NCBI GenBank assembly: GCA_903970355.1
Contig: CAJCIF010000391.1
Coordinates: 1 to 7,290, forward strand
Origin: Actinomycetota bacterium
GTDB lineage: Bacteria; Cyanobacteriota; Vampirovibrionia; Obscuribacterales; Obscuribacteraceae
Direction of reading: 5' to 3'
DNA: 7,290 nt
The notes under the pieces were generated by a model. That model was not told where the DNA came from, did no database searches, and saw only the letters and a program-made list of their open reading frames with translations. This document shows positions 6,371 through 7,290 of the stretch, one piece after another. Each line of letters opens with the position of its first letter. Within the stretch, counting starts at the first letter, position 1. A program made the position numbers and the translations under genes.

Positions 6371-7096
6371 GTGTCAAGGATACTGGTAATAGATGACGAC
6401 CAGGCAATTGCCGAACTCGTAAAAGTAAATTTGGAATTGCTTGGCCATCAAGTGACCACCGCACATGATGGCATTAAGGGATTGGCATTAGCGCAACAGA
6501 ACAAGCCAGATTTGATAGTTCTGGATGTGATGATGCCGGATCTGGATGGATTTACTGTCTGCCAACGTTTGCGACAGAACCCGCAAACACATCCAATTCC
6601 TGTTCTTATGCTGACAGCACTGGGCATGACGAAAGACAAAGTGACGGGCTTTGATGCCGGCGCAGATGATTATCTTGTAAAGCCATTTGAAATTCCGGAA
6701 TTGCAAGTTCGTATCCGCGCTCTCTTAAGAAGATCCGGAACGGTCCCTCACTCAGCCAGCCTGCCCGAAATTTTGACGGCGGGAGAAATAACTCTCATCC
6801 CGGAAAATTTGCAAGCGAAAGTGCAAGAGCGCGTTGTCAAGCTGACGCCAACCGAATTCGAGATTTTGCACTGTCTGATGCAACACCACGGCCAGACGGT
6901 TTCCACGGGCAAACTTCTAGAAAAAGTTTGGGGATATTCTCCAGATGATGATGTCGATACAATTCGCGTCCACATCCGCCACCTGCGCACCCGCCTGGAA
7001 ACACCTGAACGAAAATATATCAAAACTGTGTATGGCGGCGGCTATCAGCTCATAGCTGAGGGCTTCTCCAAACATGCCGATGAAGGCGCTTCATAG
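6371..7096 (+). CDS. OmpR/PhoB-family two-component response regulator
   Basis: A DNA-binding transcription regulator switched by phosphorylation. The receiver domain covers residues 3-120, with the acidic pair Asp8/Asp9, phospho-acceptor Asp52 (VLDVMMPD), switch residue Thr82 (LMLTALG) and Lys104 (VKPFE), so every residue needed for phosphorylation is present. The winged-helix DNA-binding domain covers about 134-228. It includes [12 protein letters not shown], the recognition-helix region [19 protein letters not shown], and the wing motif [11 protein letters not shown]. The length of 241 is standard. It starts with GTG, with GGAG 6 bases upstream, and lies 20 bases after the protease gene, so it is probably the last gene of the operon. 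No histidine kinase is in the window; its partner and targets are unknown. The pairing with an HtrA protease suggests envelope stress control, but that is inference. Overall similarity feels closest to cyanobacterial regulators. Confidence 0.96.
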   Translation: MSRILVIDDDQAIAELVKVNLELLGHQVTTAHDGIKGLALAQQNKPDLIVLDVMMPDLDGFTVCQRLRQNPQTHPIPVLMLTALGMTKDKVTGFDAGADDYLVKPFEIPELQVRIRALLRRSGTVPHSASLPEILTAGEITLIPENLQAKVQERVVKLTPTEFEILHCLMQHHGQTVSTGKLLEKVWGYSPDDDVDTIRVHIRHLRTRLETPERKYIKTVYGGGYQLIAEGFSKHADEGAS

Positions 7097-7126
7097 AGAC
7101 AATTTAGGTTAATGAAGTTCTCTTGC

Positions 7127-7149
7127 GCTAGACATTCTTGAAATCTAGC
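7127..7149. repeat. Inverted repeat overlapping the -35 of the MBOAT promoter
   Basis: GCTAGA (7127-7132) and TCTAGC (7144-7149) are perfect 6-base arms around an 11-base centre. The left arm covers most of the predicted -35. No T-run follows, so it is a poor rho-independent terminator for the response regulator transcript; an operator for a dimeric regulator is the alternative. Confidence 0.45.
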
Positions 7150-7158
7150 ATTTATGAT
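7129..7158 (+). promoter_or_regulatory. Sigma70-type promoter for the MBOAT acyltransferase gene
   Basis: -35 TAGACA (7129-7134, 5 of 6 consensus), an 18-base spacer, and -10 TATGAT (7153-7158, 5 of 6). The predicted transcript start is near 7165, giving a leader of about 84 bases before TTG 7249. It was read by eye. It implies that the acyltransferase gene is a separate unit from the operon ending at 7096. Confidence 0.55.
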
Positions 7159-7189
7159 GTCAGGCGCGCTGTAAAACCTTGAATAGGAA

Positions 7190-7220
7190 AGCGGACAAAG
7201 CCGCTCGCCAAAAGCTTGGC
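7190..7220 (+). other. Two adjacent small hairpins in the leader of the MBOAT gene
   Basis: AGCGG (7190-7194) pairs with CCGCT (7201-7205) around ACAAAG. One base later GCCAA (7207-7211) pairs with TTGGC (7216-7220) around AAGC. Both stems are perfect 5-bp stems lying within the predicted untranslated leader and upstream of the ribosome site. No T-run follows, so they are not obvious terminators. Whether they form part of a larger folded element is unknown. Confidence 0.4.
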
Positions 7221-7233
7221 TGGTAAGTTTGTT

Positions 7234-7239
7234 AGGGAG
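7234..7239 (+). promoter_or_regulatory. Ribosome binding site for the TTG-started MBOAT gene
   Basis: AGGGAG lies 9 bases before TTG 7249. It supports the non-ATG start, for which no ATG alternative exists nearby. Confidence 0.55.
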
Positions 7240-7248
7240 TAAAAACCA

Positions 7249-7290
7249 TTGTTATTTAACAGCCTGCAGTATCTGGTCTTCTTACCTACT
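7249..7290 (+). CDS. MBOAT-family (AlgI-like) O-acyltransferase, N-terminal fragment
   Basis: Only 14 codons are inside the window, read from TTG 7249: (M)LFNSLQYLVFLPT. This is the highly conserved opening of bacterial MBOAT proteins (typically MLFNSxxFLxFLP). They are polytopic membrane enzymes that transfer acetyl or other acyl groups onto exopolysaccharides such as alginate or onto other extracytoplasmic substrates. The first transmembrane helix begins within these residues. A ribosome site and a predicted promoter with a structured leader lie directly upstream. The family call rests on this short motif alone; the substrate cannot be guessed. The gene continues past the right edge. Confidence 0.72.
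   Translation, partial: MLFNSLQYLVFLPT

Noticed and set aside
7127..7149. Rho-independent terminator after the response regulator gene
   Set aside because: The stem is 6 bp and AT-containing with an 11-base loop, and is followed by CATTTATGAT and not by a T-run.
7165..7248. Calling a c-di-GMP-I riboswitch
   Set aside because: Only short pieces of the consensus are present in order. The 3' conserved half and proper stem spacing are not seen, so it is kept as a question and not annotated as such.

Overview
The window looks like a piece of bacterial chromosome of moderate GC, densely packed with housekeeping and envelope genes. No mobile element, phage gene, CRISPR array, tRNA or rRNA is visible. 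Several proteins have a cyanobacterial flavour: the GGKS variant in PlsY, the HhoA/Deg-type protease, and the OmpR-type regulator. Together with a large low-complexity J-domain protein, this suggests the cyanobacterial lineage, possibly a non-photosynthetic relative (Melainabacteria/Vampirovibrionia, e.g. Obscuribacterales). That placement is inference from sequence feel, not from a search.

Left part (1-813): the 3' end of dnaX (clamp-loader tau/gamma subunit) runs rightward to 515. It meets, tail to tail with only 4 bases between stops, a leftward acylphosphatase gene (813-520). Bases 814-989 form a divergent promoter region. It has a convincing -35/-10 pair for the acylphosphatase and a weaker -10 for the rightward genes.

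Central part (990-7096): five rightward genes lie close together, with gaps of 48, 2, 1 and 20 bases, and probably form one operon. They are: (i) a 704-residue protein of unrecognised overall family with an N-terminal helix-turn-helix-like segment, a coiled coil, about 500 residues of acidic, proline-rich disorder containing a hexapeptide repeat, and a C-terminal J-domain with HPD; (ii) der, the double GTPase of 50S ribosome assembly; (iii) plsY, which makes lysophosphatidic acid for membrane phospholipid; (iv) a secreted HtrA/Deg serine protease with one PDZ domain; (v) an OmpR/PhoB-family response regulator with no kinase beside it. The cluster mixes ribosome assembly, membrane lipid synthesis and envelope protein quality control, with a J-protein at the front and a transcription factor at the end.

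Right end (7097-7290): a 152-base gap carries a good sigma70-type promoter. An inverted repeat overlaps its -35 element, and the leader that follows has two small back-to-back hairpins. The leader precedes a TTG-started gene whose first 14 residues match the very conserved beginning of MBOAT (AlgI-like) O-acyltransferases; the rest lies outside the window.

The most unusual item is the HTH/coiled-coil/disordered/J-domain protein. The most testable regulatory item is the promoter and structured leader in front of the MBOAT gene.
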